Shown one piece after another: positions 12,347-12,756 of a DNA stretch of 12,756 bases. The position numbers and the translations under genes are program-made. The stretch is from Treponema sp. GTDB lineage: Bacteria > Spirochaetota > Spirochaetia > Treponematales > Breznakiellaceae. Numbering within the stretch: the first letter of the stretch is position 1; every line of letters starts with the position of its first letter. The stretch lies in contig JAITAW010000014.1 of assembly GCA_031283905.1 (NCBI GenBank), positions 1-12,756 of the forward strand, in the 5' to 3' direction. Under the pieces are notes generated by a model, which was given only the letters and a program-made list of their open reading frames with translations, was not told where the DNA came from and did not search any database.

Positions 12347-12756
12347 TAGTCTTTCCAGTTTTTTATTAGAACTTCATTGACATTACCCCTGCCGGCAGAA
12401 TCCGAGTTAATATATCTTTTTGCCTGTACAGATATAATTTCAAAAAAATCATAATCATATAATTTACGAATATATTCTGTGTCAGAATTGCTTAACAAAC
12501 ATTTTGACCTTCGATTGGTCATTTTAATCATAACATTCCGAAGTCGTTCCTGTTCCTCTTCATCAAATCCGTCTGCCTGATAACCAGTGAAATTAGTTTT
12601 ATCCGGGCTATGATATGGCGGATCGAAATAAATAAATGAATTCTTATTGGCAGTCTTAACCGCTTGTTCAAAATCACCATTTAAAATATCAATCTCACGG
12701 GTATTGAGGTATTTGCTAATTTGCCGCAATGCAATTTTTTCGCATATTGCGGGATT
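12346..12756 (-). CDS. dam: Dam-type DNA adenine methylase, C-terminal part
   Basis: C-terminal 136 residues of a D12-class N6-adenine methyltransferase; the start lies beyond the right edge. The catalytic motif IV is FIYFDPPYHSP, followed by TNFTGYQADGFDEEEQERL, LLSNSDTEYI and AKRYINSDSAGRGNVNEVLI, all typical of the DpnM/Dam group, which methylates GATC (specificity is inference). The final stop TAA overlaps the ATG of the truncated restriction gene. Codon use is markedly AT-rich compared with the genes to its left, which suggests acquisition by transfer together with its partner. With the endonuclease broken, it would act as an orphan methylase that no longer protects against its own enzyme. 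Confidence 0.88.
   Translation of the reverse strand, partial: NPAICEKIALRQISKYLNTREIDILNGDFEQAVKTANKNSFIYFDPPYHSPDKTNFTGYQADGFDEEEQERLRNVMIKMTNRRSKCLLSNSDTEYIRKLYDYDFFEIISVQAKRYINSDSAGRGNVNEVLIKNWKD

Overview
The window reads as a chromosomal segment of a spirochaete, most likely a Treponema-like bacterium. This is inferred from the proteins (leucyl-tRNA synthetase N-terminus, DksA/TraR protein, RNase III, VanY-type lipoprotein), from the rpmF-acpP-rnc order and from lipobox-bearing proteins; no 16S or other species marker is present. Base composition is moderate through the core genes and visibly AT-rich in the last ~400 bases. Several genes are broken, so the genome is either decaying here or was assembled with errors.

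Layout. Left block (1-2000, minus strand): dksA-type regulator, then alr (alanine racemase, interrupted by an in-frame TGA at codon 25), then after a 312-base gap with its own promoter, the start of leuS. Antisense to the dksA leader is a compact plus-strand unit with promoter, Shine-Dalgarno, 25-codon ORF and intrinsic terminator. At 2100-5710 three copies of a dispersed repeat lie in the intergenic gaps; they bracket a frameshifted lipoprotein pseudogene and a two-gene plus-strand block (calcineurin-like metallophosphoesterase and a secreted HEAT-like protein). A MoxR ATPase (minus) stands divergent from the plus-strand operon rpmF-acpP-rnc, which is followed closely by a VanY-like D,D-carboxypeptidase lipoprotein. 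A MATE efflux protein (minus) and a secreted PAP2-family protein with an altered catalytic motif come next. Then an initiator tRNA-fMet (minus) with clear promoter and terminator. The right end is an accessory island: a multiply broken IS5-family transposase abutting the truncated start of a probable type II restriction enzyme, itself coupled (TAATG) to a DpnM-like Dam methylase that runs off the window.

How the pieces fit. rpmF-acpP-rnc is housekeeping (ribosome, lipid synthesis, RNA processing). alr and the VanY-like protein both bear on D-alanine in peptidoglycan. Two genes (HEAT and moxR) have near-consensus sigma70 promoters placed so that transcription should begin at or within about two bases of the ATG, and neither has a Shine-Dalgarno, so leaderless translation is predicted. 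The restriction half of the R-M pair appears to have been lost at the IS remnant, leaving the methylase as a probable orphan. I do not see a CRISPR array, prophage or a clear unknown multigene system; the best candidates for something undescribed are the 25-codon unit antisense to dksA, the repeat family, and the leuS promoter palindrome with its leader hairpin.
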